Assembly (NCBI RefSeq): GCF_001613065.1
Contig: NZ_BDBQ01000060.1
Span: forward strand, 1-64,000
Length of the DNA: 64,000 nucleotides
Reading direction: 5' to 3'
DNA from: Nocardia miyunensis NBRC 108239
Lineage (GTDB): Bacteria; Actinomycetota; Actinomycetes; Mycobacteriales; Mycobacteriaceae
The translations under genes and the position numbers were made by a program. Of this stretch, positions 7,490 through 16,399 are shown piece by piece (within the stretch, counting starts at the first letter, position 1; each line of letters opens with the position of its first letter). The notes below the pieces were generated by a model. That model had not been told where the DNA came from, did no database searches, and saw nothing but the letters and a program-made list of their open reading frames with translations.

Positions 7490-8272
7490 CTATTCGAGTA
7501 GCGTGTCGCGCAAGCGCTCGAGGTCGGCGGGGCCGAAATTCAAACCGTCGGTGAGGAATCGGTCGAACGTCTCGTAGGTGGACTCGACGGCGGTGAAGGC
7601 CGAGTCGATGTAGGAGGGGTCCTGGTAGAGGAGTTCGCGCATGGCGGCGGGGTCCTCGACCTCACCGGATTCGGCGGCTCGGGTGAGCCATGCCTGGTAG
7701 GAGGGCCAGACGTAGTTGTTGGTGGCGAGGTAGTCGGCCATGACCTCATCGCGTGGGACGCCGAGGGCGGTCAGCACGATCGCGGCCATCCAGCCGGTGC
7801 GGTCCTTACCCGCGCTGCAATGGAACATCAGTGGGTCCCGATTCGGATCGGCGATCAGGTGCAGGGTGCGGGAGAAGGCGGCACGATAGTCCGGCTCGGT
7901 GACGAACTGCCGATTGATCGAGCGCATGATCTCCGCGGCCCGGCCGCCGCCGAGATCCGGTTTGGCATCGGCCGCGTCGACGGCGACCGCGCCCAGCGTC
8001 GCGCCGATGTTCCCGCCGGCGATCGGCAGTTCGAACCGTTCGACGCCGGGTGGCAGGCGATCCGGGCCCGCCCCGGTGATCTCCCGCTGACTGCGGAAAT
8101 CGATCACGGTGCGCAGGCCGAGCCCGGCCAGGACGTCCACGTCGCCGTCGGTGAGTTTGTGCAGCGCGTCGGCGCGGAACAGTCGTCCGGCGGCCAGCGT
8201 CCGGCCCTCGGCGGTGACGAATCCGCCGAGATCCCGGACGTTGACCGCGCCCTGCAGTTCGATCAGGCTCAT
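7490..8272 (-). CDS. Tyrosine/lipid phosphatase of the PtpB type
   Basis: This 260-residue phosphatase carries the signature HCSAGKDRTG (Cys nucleophile, Lys and Arg of the P-loop), with NVRDLGG near the N-terminus and RADALHKLTDGD. This is the triple-specificity PtpB-like family, acting on phosphotyrosine and, in mycobacteria, on phosphoinositides. No signal peptide is visible. A -10-like TAACGT (plus-strand 8279-8284, read in reverse) ends 6 nt before the ATG, so the mRNA is probably leaderless. Its stop faces the end of the frameshifted redoxin gene. Confidence 0.88.
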   Translation of the reverse strand: MSLIELQGAVNVRDLGGFVTAEGRTLAAGRLFRADALHKLTDGDVDVLAGLGLRTVIDFRSQREITGAGPDRLPPGVERFELPIAGGNIGATLGAVAVDAADAKPDLGGGRAAEIMRSINRQFVTEPDYRAAFSRTLHLIADPNRDPLMFHCSAGKDRTGWMAAIVLTALGVPRDEVMADYLATNNYVWPSYQAWLTRAAESGEVEDPAAMRELLYQDPSYIDSAFTAVESTYETFDRFLTDGLNFGPADLERLRDTLLE

Positions 8273-8382
8273 ACCGTCACGTTAGCCGGGTCGGGTCGCC
8301 CGCGCCGACCGACTTCCGTTCAGCGGCCGGTCCCGCGAAAACCCGGTCACCCGTGCGGGGCTCGTGTCCGTGACCAGTCGGT

Positions 8383-9057
8383 TCATGATGCCGGTCGGGG
8401 TCCGGTGGAAGCGATCAGAGCGGCCACGGCATCCGCTGCCAAGGTGGGGCCGTCGGTGAGTTCGACGATGACGCGGTTCAGGGCCGGGCTGTGCAGCGCC
8501 GCATCGATGAACGCGGCCACGCCGTCCCGGTGGACGTCGCCGTATTCGATCGCGAGACCGGCTGTGACGCAACCATTTCCGGGTTCGTCGCGCAGGGTTC
8601 CCGGGCGCACGATGAGCCAGTCCAGATCGGTGTGGGTGAGGTACACGTCGGCGGTCTTCTTCACCCGCATGTAGTGCTCGAAGCCCTCGCTGAGCGTCCT
8701 GCCGCGCCCGGCGTCGGGAAAAACCGAGACCAGGACGAATCGCGATACCCCGGCGCGGCGGGCGGCCTCGGCGGCCTTCTCCAGTCCGGTGCCGTCGATC
8801 GCGGTGGTCTGGTCCTGGCCGGTGCCGTGCGCGCCCGCGGAGAACACCACCGCATCGTGCCCGCGGAACTTCTCGGCGAGTTCGTCGACGCCGTCGGCGA
8901 TCAGATCGCCGGTGAGCGGGGTCGCGCCCGTCGCGGCGATCACGTCGGCCTGTTCGGGACGGCGATGCATACCGGTCACCTGGTCGCCGCGCGCGTGCAG
9001 CAGTGCGGCCAGGGGCCGCCCTACACCCCCGGCGGCGCCGATCTGGAACACCTTCAT
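8383..9057 (-). CDS. NAD(P)-binding NmrA/atypical SDR-like protein
   Basis: This 224-residue single-domain Rossmann protein starts MKVFQIGAAGGVGRPLA, with a glycine-rich loop GAAGGVG. It lacks the classical YxxxK of SDR enzymes, typical of the NmrA-like atypical SDRs that act as redox sensors or small reductases. The start at 9057 is chosen because GAGGAGG stands about 9 nt upstream; a longer open frame to 9498 has no family support. It is transcribed toward the phosphatase gene with 110 bp between. Function is unknown beyond dinucleotide binding. Confidence 0.8.
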   Translation of the reverse strand: MKVFQIGAAGGVGRPLAALLHARGDQVTGMHRRPEQADVIAATGATPLTGDLIADGVDELAEKFRGHDAVVFSAGAHGTGQDQTTAIDGTGLEKAAEAARRAGVSRFVLVSVFPDAGRGRTLSEGFEHYMRVKKTADVYLTHTDLDWLIVRPGTLRDEPGNGCVTAGLAIEYGDVHRDGVAAFIDAALHSPALNRVIVELTDGPTLAADAVAALIASTGPRPAS

Positions 9058-9413
9058 CGCTATGCCCTCCTCGTCCGAATGGTGCGCGAGTACCGCCGAT
9101 TCGATCTTCAGGCTAGTCGCCGCGCACCCGCGGCCGGACACCCCGGCCAGCGCACAGCGGCGATGTCCGCACTTGCGCTCGTACCCGCCGGTGCTGCGGT
9201 CGCTCGCGGCAGTGACTCGCAACCGGAGACGGAAATGATTGTCCGCCTGCCACATTCGCCGCTGCTCGTCCCACCGGGCGACGCCACGGCCGGTACGCCG
9301 ACGGTCGGGTCGATCCGAGCAGCCGGCCCGGGGCGGTGCGCGGATATCGGCAGCGCACCCGGCGACCGGATCCGAACGATTACCGGACAACCCGCACACC
9401 CGATCGGCCGAAT

Positions 9414-9438
9414 GGCCGTATCGGCTCACGATACGGCC
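9414..9438. promoter_or_regulatory. Perfect dyad upstream of molybdopterin oxidoreductase
   Basis: GGCCGTATCG (9414-9423) and CGATACGGCC (9429-9438) are perfect 10-bp arms with a 5-nt spacer, ending 38 bp before the ATG at 9477. Position and spacing suggest an operator rather than a terminator. The rest of the 419-bp gap (9058-9476) shows no gene I can support. Confidence 0.5.
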
Positions 9439-9476
9439 GGTAGGCTCGGGGCGAGTCCTGCTCGAGAGGAATAGAC

Positions 9477-11675
9477 ATGGATACTCGCACCGTCGCACGG
9501 CAGTGCAGCCTCTGCGAGGCGCACTGCGGGATCCTGGTCACCGTCGAGGGCGACCGCGTTTCCCGGATCGAGGGCAATCCGGACGACGTCCTGTCCCACG
9601 GGTATATCTGCCCCAAGGCGACGGCCATGGGCGGGCTGCATCATGATCCGGACCGCCTGCGCACGCCGGTGCGGCGGGTCGGCGATCGATTCGAGCCGAT
9701 CGGCTGGGACGAGGCGTTCGCCGAGATCGGTCGGCGGCTGCGCTCGATCCGCCGCGCGCACGGGGCGAGCGCGATCGGGATGTATCTGGGAAACCCTGCG
9801 GCACACAGTACTTCGGGGCTGTACGGGATTCTGCTGCGGATCGCGCTGATGACGCGGAACTTCTATTCCGCGTCATCGATCGACCAGTTCCCCCAGGAGT
9901 TCGCGGCCTGGCGGATGTTCGGCTCCAATGTGCTCATGCCGGTCGCCGATATCGACCGCACCGATCGGGTGGTGATCCTGGGCGCGAATCCGGCGGTGTC
10001 CAACGGATCGGTCACCACCATGCCCAACGCCCGGCAGCGCATCAAGGATGTGCGGCAGCGCGGCGGGAAGGTGGTGGTGATAGATCCGCGACGCACCGAG
10101 ACGGCGCGGCTGGCCGATGAGCACGTGGCGGTGGTTCCGGGCGGGGACGTGTACCTGCTGCTGGGCATGCTGCACGTGCTGATCGCGGAGAACCTCTGTG
10201 ACACCGACGCCGTGCGCGCGCGGTGTACCGGCTGGGACGAACTGAGCACCCTTGCGGCGCACTGTGATCCGGACACTGTCGCATCGCGTGCGGGCGTCGA
10301 CGCGGACATGATCCGCCGGCTGGCCCGCGAGCACGCCGCCGCGCCTTCCGCGCTGATCTACGCGCGAATCGGGGTGTGCCAGCAGGTGACCGGCACGCTC
10401 ACGCACTGGCTGGTGAACACGATCAACGCGGTGACCGGGAATCTGGACCGGCCCGGCGGGCAGATGTTCGCGACCCCACCCGCAGATGCGGCTCCGTACG
10501 CGAAATGCCTGCGGGTGAAGCACGGCGCGTGGACCGATCGCTCGGGCCGGTACAAGTCGTTCCGCACCGAACTGCCGGTCGCGGCGCTGGCCGAGGAGAT
10601 CCTCACCGAGGGCGACGGGCAGATCCGGGCGATGATCACCTACGCCGGGAATCCGGTGCTGTCCACGCCACAGCGCGGAATGCTGGGTGAGGCGCTGGAT
10701 TCGCTGGATTTCTATGTGGCCGTTGACATGTACGTCACCGAGACCACCCGGCACGCGGACATCATCCTGCCGCCGGTCTCGCCGCTCGAGCGATCCGATG
10801 TGAATCTGCTGTTCCCGGTGTTCAGTGTGCGCAACAACCTGCGGTACGACGCCGCGGTCTTCGAACCTCCGGCCGGGGGCATGGAGGACTGGGAGATCAT
10901 GGCGCGGATGATCACCGAGGTGCTGCCGCTACCCGCGCGACGGTTCACCGCGCCGGTCGTGGACCGAATGTTCGCCCGGCTCAACCCGATTCGCCTCGCC
11001 GCGGCCGCGATCGCCGTGGGCCCGTACGGCGTGCTGCGGCGGGGACGCAAGGGACTCACGGTCGCCAAGGTGCGCGCGATGCCCGGCGGGGCGGACCTGG
11101 GACCGTTGCGTCCGCGCCTGGAATCGATCATCGCCACGCGGGATCGGCGGGTGCACCTCGCCCCGCCGGATTTCCTCACCGCGGCTCGCGCCCTGCTGGA
11201 AGGCGATCGGGACGCCGCGGCGGACGGTTACGATCTGCGCCTGATCGGACGACGTCACCTGCGCAGCAACAACTCCTGGCTGCACAACGTCCCGGCGATG
11301 GTGAAGGGCCGTGACCGTTGCACCGCGCTGATGCATCCCGTCGACGCCGCCGAACGCGGGCTCACCCATGGCGAACAGGTGGCCGTCACCTCACGCACCG
11401 GCTCGATCGTGGTGACGCTCGAGGTCAGCGACGAGATCCGCCGGGGAGCGGTCGCGGTTCCGCACGGTTGGGGTCACCGCGAACCCGGTGTCGGCTGGCG
11501 GCTGGCGGCGTCGCTGCCGGGATCGAATGTGAATCTGCTGCACGATCCGGCACTCGTCGATCCGATCTCCGGCACCGCGGCGGTGAACAACACCTGGGTC
11601 AGTATCACCAGCGCACCCGCCGGGCAGAATGAAACGTTCACCGTCGCCGAGGACGTCCCGACCCCGACCGCTTGA
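9477..11675 (+). CDS. Molybdopterin-dependent oxidoreductase (bis-MGD, 4Fe-4S)
   Basis: This 732-residue protein of the formate dehydrogenase/nitrate reductase superfamily has an N-terminal 4Fe-4S site (Cys10, Cys13, Cys17, Cys45). Molybdopterin domains follow, with GANPAVSNGS, VVVIDPRRTETA and TYAGNPVLSTPQRG. The C-terminal cofactor-closing domain runs from about 580, with SNNSWLHNVP. No Tat signal is visible, so it is probably cytoplasmic. No electron-transfer subunit or cofactor gene adjoins it. GAGAGGAA lies before the ATG. The substrate cannot be read: selenocysteine is absent and the position around SASSIDQFPQ has no cysteine ligand. A hairpin follows the gene. Confidence 0.88.
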   Translation: MDTRTVARQCSLCEAHCGILVTVEGDRVSRIEGNPDDVLSHGYICPKATAMGGLHHDPDRLRTPVRRVGDRFEPIGWDEAFAEIGRRLRSIRRAHGASAIGMYLGNPAAHSTSGLYGILLRIALMTRNFYSASSIDQFPQEFAAWRMFGSNVLMPVADIDRTDRVVILGANPAVSNGSVTTMPNARQRIKDVRQRGGKVVVIDPRRTETARLADEHVAVVPGGDVYLLLGMLHVLIAENLCDTDAVRARCTGWDELSTLAAHCDPDTVASRAGVDADMIRRLAREHAAAPSALIYARIGVCQQVTGTLTHWLVNTINAVTGNLDRPGGQMFATPPADAAPYAKCLRVKHGAWTDRSGRYKSFRTELPVAALAEEILTEGDGQIRAMITYAGNPVLSTPQRGMLGEALDSLDFYVAVDMYVTETTRHADIILPPVSPLERSDVNLLFPVFSVRNNLRYDAAVFEPPAGGMEDWEIMARMITEVLPLPARRFTAPVVDRMFARLNPIRLAAAAIAVGPYGVLRRGRKGLTVAKVRAMPGGADLGPLRPRLESIIATRDRRVHLAPPDFLTAARALLEGDRDAAADGYDLRLIGRRHLRSNNSWLHNVPAMVKGRDRCTALMHPVDAAERGLTHGEQVAVTSRTGSIVVTLEVSDEIRRGAVAVPHGWGHREPGVGWRLAASLPGSNVNLLHDPALVDPISGTAAVNNTWVSITSAPAGQNETFTVAEDVPTPTA

Positions 11676-11716
11676 AGATTCCGCACGAGTCGATCGGTTC
11701 CGACGTCGAGAGCGAG

Positions 11717-11745
11717 AGCACGCCGACGGCGAGAAGCGGCGTGCT
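11717..11745 (+). terminator. Hairpin after the molybdopterin enzyme gene
   Basis: AGCACGCCG at 11717-11725 pairs with CGGCGTGCT at 11737-11745 around an 11-nt loop, 42 nt past the stop codon. There is no clear U-tract. Confidence 0.5.
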
Positions 11746-11773
11746 GGGCCCGCAGTCGGCGATGGCTATTTCA

Positions 11774-12010
11774 TCAGCGCCGCAACAGCTTTAGCGGCGC
11801 TCTGGGCCGCGCTCTCAAACGGAACAGGTGCTCGTATCCGGTGGCCACGACGTGCTGGCCGTTGTCGGGCAGGTCGTCGACCTCGGGAACGCACAGCGCC
11901 TGGGTGCGCCCGCCGAGCCGGGCTCGTCGCTCGAGCAGTGTCACCCGATGTCCGGCCTCGGCGAGCCACACCGTGGAGGCCGGCCCGGCCAGCCCGCCGC
12001 CCACGACCAC
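11774..12010 (-). pseudogene. Relic of an FAD-dependent amine oxidase/desaturase (HpnE-like N-terminus)
   Basis: On the reverse strand, about 65 residues read as the FAD-binding start of a squalene/phytoene-desaturase-type flavoprotein: VVVGGGLAG, then LAEAGHRVTLLERR, LGGRTQAL and VDDLPDNGQHVV. After GYEHLFR (ending near 11819) the match stops, and a stop codon follows about 45 nt later. Real members are over 400 residues, so this is a decayed remnant, not a gene. The second Rossmann glycine region is already altered (GLAGPAS where GLAGLAA is usual). It lies between the molybdopterin enzyme and proS. Confidence 0.6.
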
Positions 12011-12179
12011 GTTTGATGTTTCACTGCTGCGACCGGGTATGTCGGCGATGACCAATCTCGCTGGTGCGGGATGATGAATCCGCGCAGACGGCGCATCGCG
12101 ATCCCCGCCCGGCGCCTCGGCACGTCCGAGGACACGCTGATGGCGGAGATCGGGATCGTGGCCGGTAGCCTGAGCGACC

Positions 12180-13619
12180 ATGGCACGGGATGAACGTGGT
12201 GTGACCGCACAGAGTGAGGACTTCGCCGCCTGGTACAACGAGGTGGTCTTCAAGGCAGGTCTCGTGGATCGAGGCCCGGCGAAGGGCACCATGGTCATCC
12301 GACCGTATGGCTACCGGTTGTGGGAGCAGCTACAGGGCGAGCTGGACCGGCGGATCAAGGACACCGGTCACGAGAATGCCTATTTCCCCCTGTTGATTCC
12401 GCAGAGTTACCTCAGTCGCGAGGCCGAACATGTCGAGGGGTTCTCCCCGGAGCTGGCGATCGTCACGCACGCGGGCGGCAAGGAACTCGAGGAGCCACTG
12501 GTGGTGCGGCCGACCTCGGAGACCATCATCGGCGAGATGATGGCCAAGTGGATCGGCTCGCACCGGGATCTGCCGCTGCTGCTGAACCAGTGGTCCAATG
12601 TGGTGCGGTGGGAGATGCGGCCGCGAATGTTCCTGCGCACCACCGAATTCCTGTGGCAGGAGGGCCACACCGCGCATCTGGATCGCGAGGACGCGCTGCG
12701 TGAGACCATGCTCGCACTCGACATCTATCACGAGGTCGCCCGGGATCTGGCCGCGATGCCGGTGGTGCCCGGGGAGAAGACGCCGGGGGAGCGGTTCGCC
12801 GGTGCGGTCGCGACATACACCATCGAGGGAATGATGCGCGACGGCCGCGCCCTGCAGGCCGGAACGTCGCATTACATGGGCACGAACTTCGCCACCGCGT
12901 TCGGCATCCGCTACACCGGCGAACAGGGGCGAGAAGAGCTCTGCCACACCACATCCTGGGGGATGAGCACCCGCATGGTCGGCGGCATCGTGATGACGCA
13001 CGGCGACGACAAGGGGTTGGTGTTCCCGCCGCGTCTCGCGCCGTACCAGGTGGTGATCGTCCCGATCAGCCGGGGCGGGGACGCCGAGGTCGGCGAGGCC
13101 GCCGAACGGCTGGCCGGTGCGCTGCGCGAGGCGGGCGTGCGCGTCCACGTCGACGCCCGCCCGCAGCTCACCCCGGGATTCAAGTACAACGAGTGGGAGA
13201 TGCGCGGTGTGCCGATCCGCCTCGAACTCGGCCCGCGCGATCTGGCGAACGGCACCGCGATGATGGTGAAACGTCTTGGCGGAGAAGGGAAACAGCCGGT
13301 TCCCCTGGATGTCCTGCCTCGGGAGCTGCCTGCGATCCTCGAGGAATTCCAGTCCTATCTGCTGGCCCGCGCCACCGCATTCCGCGACGAGCACACCCGA
13401 ATGGTCGACGCCTGGGAGGAATTCACCGACGCGGTCTCCACCGGCTGGGCGGTGGCGCTGCACTGCGGCACTCGTGACTGCGAGGAGCAGATCAAATCCG
13501 TCACCGCCGCCACCCCGCGCTGCATCCCGGCCGACGGCGAACCCGCGACCGGCAACTGCGTGCGTTGCGATGCGCCGTCGGCGTACGGGAAACGGGTCAT
13601 CTTCGGCCGGGCATACTGA
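12180..13619 (+). CDS. proS: Prolyl-tRNA synthetase, archaeal/eukaryotic short type
   Basis: This 479-residue class II synthetase charges tRNA-Pro. It has the core motifs VRPTSETIIGEMMAKWI, NQWSNVVRWEMRPRMFLRTTEFLWQEGHTAH and the motif 3 region WGMSTRMVGG. Domains are catalytic core, anticodon-binding domain (VVIVPISRG onward, about 300-400), and a C-terminal zinc-type domain with several cysteines that ends in tyrosine (FGRAY). It has no insertion (editing) domain between motifs 2 and 3, unlike the roughly 570-residue bacterial ProRS expected as the housekeeping enzyme in this group. It is therefore probably a second ProRS; such copies can confer insensitivity to ProRS inhibitors. A terminator follows. 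Confidence 0.9.
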   Translation: MARDERGVTAQSEDFAAWYNEVVFKAGLVDRGPAKGTMVIRPYGYRLWEQLQGELDRRIKDTGHENAYFPLLIPQSYLSREAEHVEGFSPELAIVTHAGGKELEEPLVVRPTSETIIGEMMAKWIGSHRDLPLLLNQWSNVVRWEMRPRMFLRTTEFLWQEGHTAHLDREDALRETMLALDIYHEVARDLAAMPVVPGEKTPGERFAGAVATYTIEGMMRDGRALQAGTSHYMGTNFATAFGIRYTGEQGREELCHTTSWGMSTRMVGGIVMTHGDDKGLVFPPRLAPYQVVIVPISRGGDAEVGEAAERLAGALREAGVRVHVDARPQLTPGFKYNEWEMRGVPIRLELGPRDLANGTAMMVKRLGGEGKQPVPLDVLPRELPAILEEFQSYLLARATAFRDEHTRMVDAWEEFTDAVSTGWAVALHCGTRDCEEQIKSVTAATPRCIPADGEPATGNCVRCDAPSAYGKRVIFGRAY

Positions 13620-13623
13620 TTCG

Positions 13624-13652
13624 TGCCCGGCCCCGCGTATCGGGGCCGGGCA
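13624..13652 (+). terminator. Hairpin terminator of proS
   Basis: TGCCCGGCCCC (13624-13634) pairs perfectly with GGGGCCGGGCA (13642-13652) around a 7-nt loop, 5 nt after the proS stop codon. Confidence 0.7.
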
Positions 13653-14126
13653 GCTGTCCGCGAAGAAGAAGGTCCTGATCTGCGAGACAATATGCAGGGC
13701 AAGCGATCTGTGCTGCCTCGGCGAAATGGATCGCCGGTTGGTCGCATCCGAGGTGGATGACGGTTCATGCCGAAAGCCGGATGAATTCATCCACGTCGGT
13801 CGGTTCACGAGGCGGCGCAGCGGATTCCGCGATTCGGACCACATCGGCGAGACCGGATCGCCGATGATCGTCACCGATCGGCAGGTGCGGCTCGATCGAT
13901 CGCGGAGCGCGGTGTGCTCGGTCGTACGTGTCGATGCGGGACCTGTGCGGCGTCGGGCGAGGCGGGGAGTGCAGCGGTGAGCGCGGAAGGATCGATCAGC
14001 CCGGCGCCTATGCGGCCGCCGTTACCGGCGCGTGCGCCGTGCGCACCATGTGGTGCATGACCCGCGTGGCGGACAGTCCACAATCGGGATTCAGCTGCGC
14101 GGCAAGCGAATTCAGGCCGACCTTTC
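13653..14126. other. Gene-free interval between convergent proS and LysR genes
   Basis: Open frames here lack biased codon use, recognizable starts or motifs. The only local structure I note is a short dyad, GCACCA and TGGTGC, at 14043-14056. It may be decayed coding sequence, but nothing identifies it. Confidence 0.4.
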
Positions 14127-15011
14127 CTAGCCGATCGAGGCGGTCGCGGAGGTGGCGATCATCTCGCGCAACCAGTGGTGGGCCGGGTCGGTGTCGACGC
14201 GGGCGTGCCAGGACAGCACGGCGCGGATCAAGGGGAGAGGGAAGGGGAGCGGGTGGACGGACAGGCCGGGGTGTGCGGCGCGGCGGGCGAACGAGGCCGG
14301 GGCGACCGTGGCGAGGTCGCCGGCGGCGACCGCGCGCAGCGCGACGTCGATCGTGGGGACGGAAAGCACTACGCGCCTGGATAATTGATGTTTCTCCAGA
14401 ATGTCGTCGATCGGGTCGCGCAATCGGCCGCGCCGGGACACCACGACGTGATCGATCGCCGCGAATTCCGCGAGGGTGGCGGGTGTGCCGGTGTCGCTAC
14501 GGATCAGGGCGAGGTGGTCGGTGGCGACGACTCGGGCGCGCAGATCCGGTTCGTCGGGTTCGTCGGCGGTGAGGCGCGCGTCGATTCGGCCCTCCCGCAA
14601 TTCGTCCGAGGTGCCGCCGGATTCGCCGAGGATCCGTATCCGGACGCCGGGTGCGTCCCGGCGGATGCGGGTGAGCAGGTCCGCGGCCATCGCATTGGCC
14701 AGCACGTCGTTGCACTGGACGGTGAACGTGCGCTGGACCGTCGCGGCATCGAAATCCGTTGGCGGGGTGAGGATCGCGTGCGCCTGCTCGACGAGAGTGC
14801 GCAACTCGTCGCGGATCTGCTCGGCATAGGGCGTCGGGAGCATGGACCGGCCAGAGCGGACCAGGATCGGATCGCCGGTCACGCGACGCAGCCGGGCGAG
14901 CGTGCGGCTCATGGCGGGTTGGGACAGATGCATGCGATCCGCCGCCGCGCCGACGCTCCGCTCGGCCAGTAGGACGTCCAGCGCGGTGAGCAGGTTCAGA
15001 TCAACATGCAT
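14127..15011 (-). CDS. LysR-family transcriptional regulator
   Basis: This 294-residue LysR regulator has an N-terminal winged helix (LNLLTALDVLLAERSVGAAADRMHLSQPAMSRTLARLR) and a periplasmic-binding-like effector domain. It belongs to the NodD-type subgroup by its N-terminal form. The start is MHVDLNLL at 15011; an ATG at 15020 adds three residues. A reverse-strand -10 box TATACT (plus 15025-15030) ends only 4 nt before 15020, so the transcript is nearly leaderless and the two starts are hard to separate. It is divergent from the FAD monooxygenase at 15111, the usual layout for a LysR activator and its target. Confidence 0.88.
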   Translation of the reverse strand: MHVDLNLLTALDVLLAERSVGAAADRMHLSQPAMSRTLARLRRVTGDPILVRSGRSMLPTPYAEQIRDELRTLVEQAHAILTPPTDFDAATVQRTFTVQCNDVLANAMAADLLTRIRRDAPGVRIRILGESGGTSDELREGRIDARLTADEPDEPDLRARVVATDHLALIRSDTGTPATLAEFAAIDHVVVSRRGRLRDPIDDILEKHQLSRRVVLSVPTIDVALRAVAAGDLATVAPASFARRAAHPGLSVHPLPFPLPLIRAVLSWHARVDTDPAHHWLREMIATSATASIG

Positions 15012-15042
15012 GCCACGCATGGTAAGTATAAGAAGCATGCAT
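15005..15042. promoter_or_regulatory. Two ATGCAT palindromes in the LysR/monooxygenase gap
   Basis: CATGCATG at 15005-15012 and GCATGCAT at 15035-15042 have centres 31 bp apart, three helical turns. They flank the reverse-strand TATACT -10 element at 15025-15030. They are candidate LysR binding sites controlling both genes. Confidence 0.45.
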
Positions 15043-15110
15043 TTGCAATCATGTCTGCCCGGTCGTTGAATCGAGTTCGATACCAGCGGATATCGGCAAG
15101 GGGACAGATC

Positions 15111-16277
15111 ATGCGAGTGGTTGTGGCGGGCGGCGGACTGGTCGGGCTGACGGCGGCGGCCGCGCTCGGACGGCTGGGTCACGAGGTGACCGTCGTGGAG
15201 CAGGCATCGGAGATTCGCGCCGCAGGTGCGGGAATCGGGCTGTGGGAGAACGCACTTCGCGAATTCGATCGAATCGGTATCGGCGCGGCCGTGCGGTCGG
15301 TGGGGCACGAGATCGACGCCTGGTTCTTCGATGCGGCCGGTCGTGCGGTGCGAGCCGCGGGATACGGCGATTACGAGCACCGGTTCCTGCTGGTGCCGCG
15401 GCCGGAACTGAACGTCCTGCTGGCCGATGCGATCGGGCGGCAGCGCATTCTGCTGGGCGATCGGGTCACCGGATTCACCGATACCGGCGAGGGAGTGCGC
15501 GTGCTGCTCGAATCCGGGCGGAGCATGGCGGCGGATCTGCTCGTGGGTGCGGACGGTGTGCACTCCAAGGTGCGGGCCGCACTCGTGCCCGACAGTGCCG
15601 CGCGGCCGCATCCGGGCCACTACGCTTGGCGCGCAGTGGTTCCCGCGGGCCACGAACGTCCGGAGGGAACGGTTCTGACGGTCGGTCGCGACCGCACGCG
15701 CGGCGGGTACTCCCGGCTGTTGGGAGATCGAACCATGTGGATGGTCAACCAGTTCGAGGTCGGCGAGCTGCACGGTACCCCGCGGGAACGAGCGTTGGCG
15801 CGGGCGCACAACCTCGCCGAGGACGGCTGGCACGACGAACTGCTGCGGATGATCGAGGCCACGCCCGAGGAGGCGATCCTGGAGAATCCGATCCTGCTCG
15901 TCCCGGAGCTGTCGCACTGGACCGCCGCGCACGTGGTGCTGATCGGCGATGCGGCGCACGGGCTTTCGCCGCACATCTCCGCCGGAGGCACGCTCGGCGT
16001 GGAGGACGTGGGTGTGCTGTGCGCCTGTTTGTCCGCCGACGGGGATCTCGCGAGCGCGCTGAGCGAATACGAGCACCGCCGCAGCGAACGGTTCGCGCAG
16101 GTTCGCGCATTCTCGACCGAGGTCGAATTCGCCGCCGACGCCGGGGAATTCGCGCAGCGGTACGCGGCGTTCAGCCACTGGATGCTGACCACCGCCCCGG
16201 GACGCGAGAATCCAGACCGTACGGTTCGTCCGGTGGCCGCCGAATTCCCGACGGGCGCAAGTGGTTCGCGGAAGTGA
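15111..16277 (+). CDS. FAD-dependent monooxygenase (PHBH family)
   Basis: This 388-residue class A flavoprotein monooxygenase hydroxylates an aromatic or similar small substrate with NAD(P)H and oxygen. It shows the N-terminal FAD motif VVVAGGGLVGLTAAAALGRLGHEVTVVE, the second nucleotide-site residues ADLLVGADGVHSKVR, and GDAAHGLSPHISAGGTLGVEDV, the GD motif contacting the FAD ribose. AAGGGGA lies 6 nt before the ATG at 15111. In-frame starts further up overlap the regulatory gap and are unlikely. The gene is probably controlled by the divergent LysR protein. Substrate is unknown. Confidence 0.88.
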   Translation: MRVVVAGGGLVGLTAAAALGRLGHEVTVVEQASEIRAAGAGIGLWENALREFDRIGIGAAVRSVGHEIDAWFFDAAGRAVRAAGYGDYEHRFLLVPRPELNVLLADAIGRQRILLGDRVTGFTDTGEGVRVLLESGRSMAADLLVGADGVHSKVRAALVPDSAARPHPGHYAWRAVVPAGHERPEGTVLTVGRDRTRGGYSRLLGDRTMWMVNQFEVGELHGTPRERALARAHNLAEDGWHDELLRMIEATPEEAILENPILLVPELSHWTAAHVVLIGDAAHGLSPHISAGGTLGVEDVGVLCACLSADGDLASALSEYEHRRSERFAQVRAFSTEVEFAADAGEFAQRYAAFSHWMLTTAPGRENPDRTVRPVAAEFPTGASGSRK

Positions 16278-16399
16278 GGCGTTGCCGCCCGGGGCGACGA
16301 TCGGTTGCCGAGTCCCGGGCCACGTGTTATCCGAATTAGCCGTCGGAATGCTCACCGCGGCCGGGAATCGCTTGTGCGGGTGCGCGGTACGGTAGCCTG

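Noticed and set aside
13653..14126. Hidden gene between proS and LysR
   Set aside because: Frames on both strands lack third-position bias and starts.
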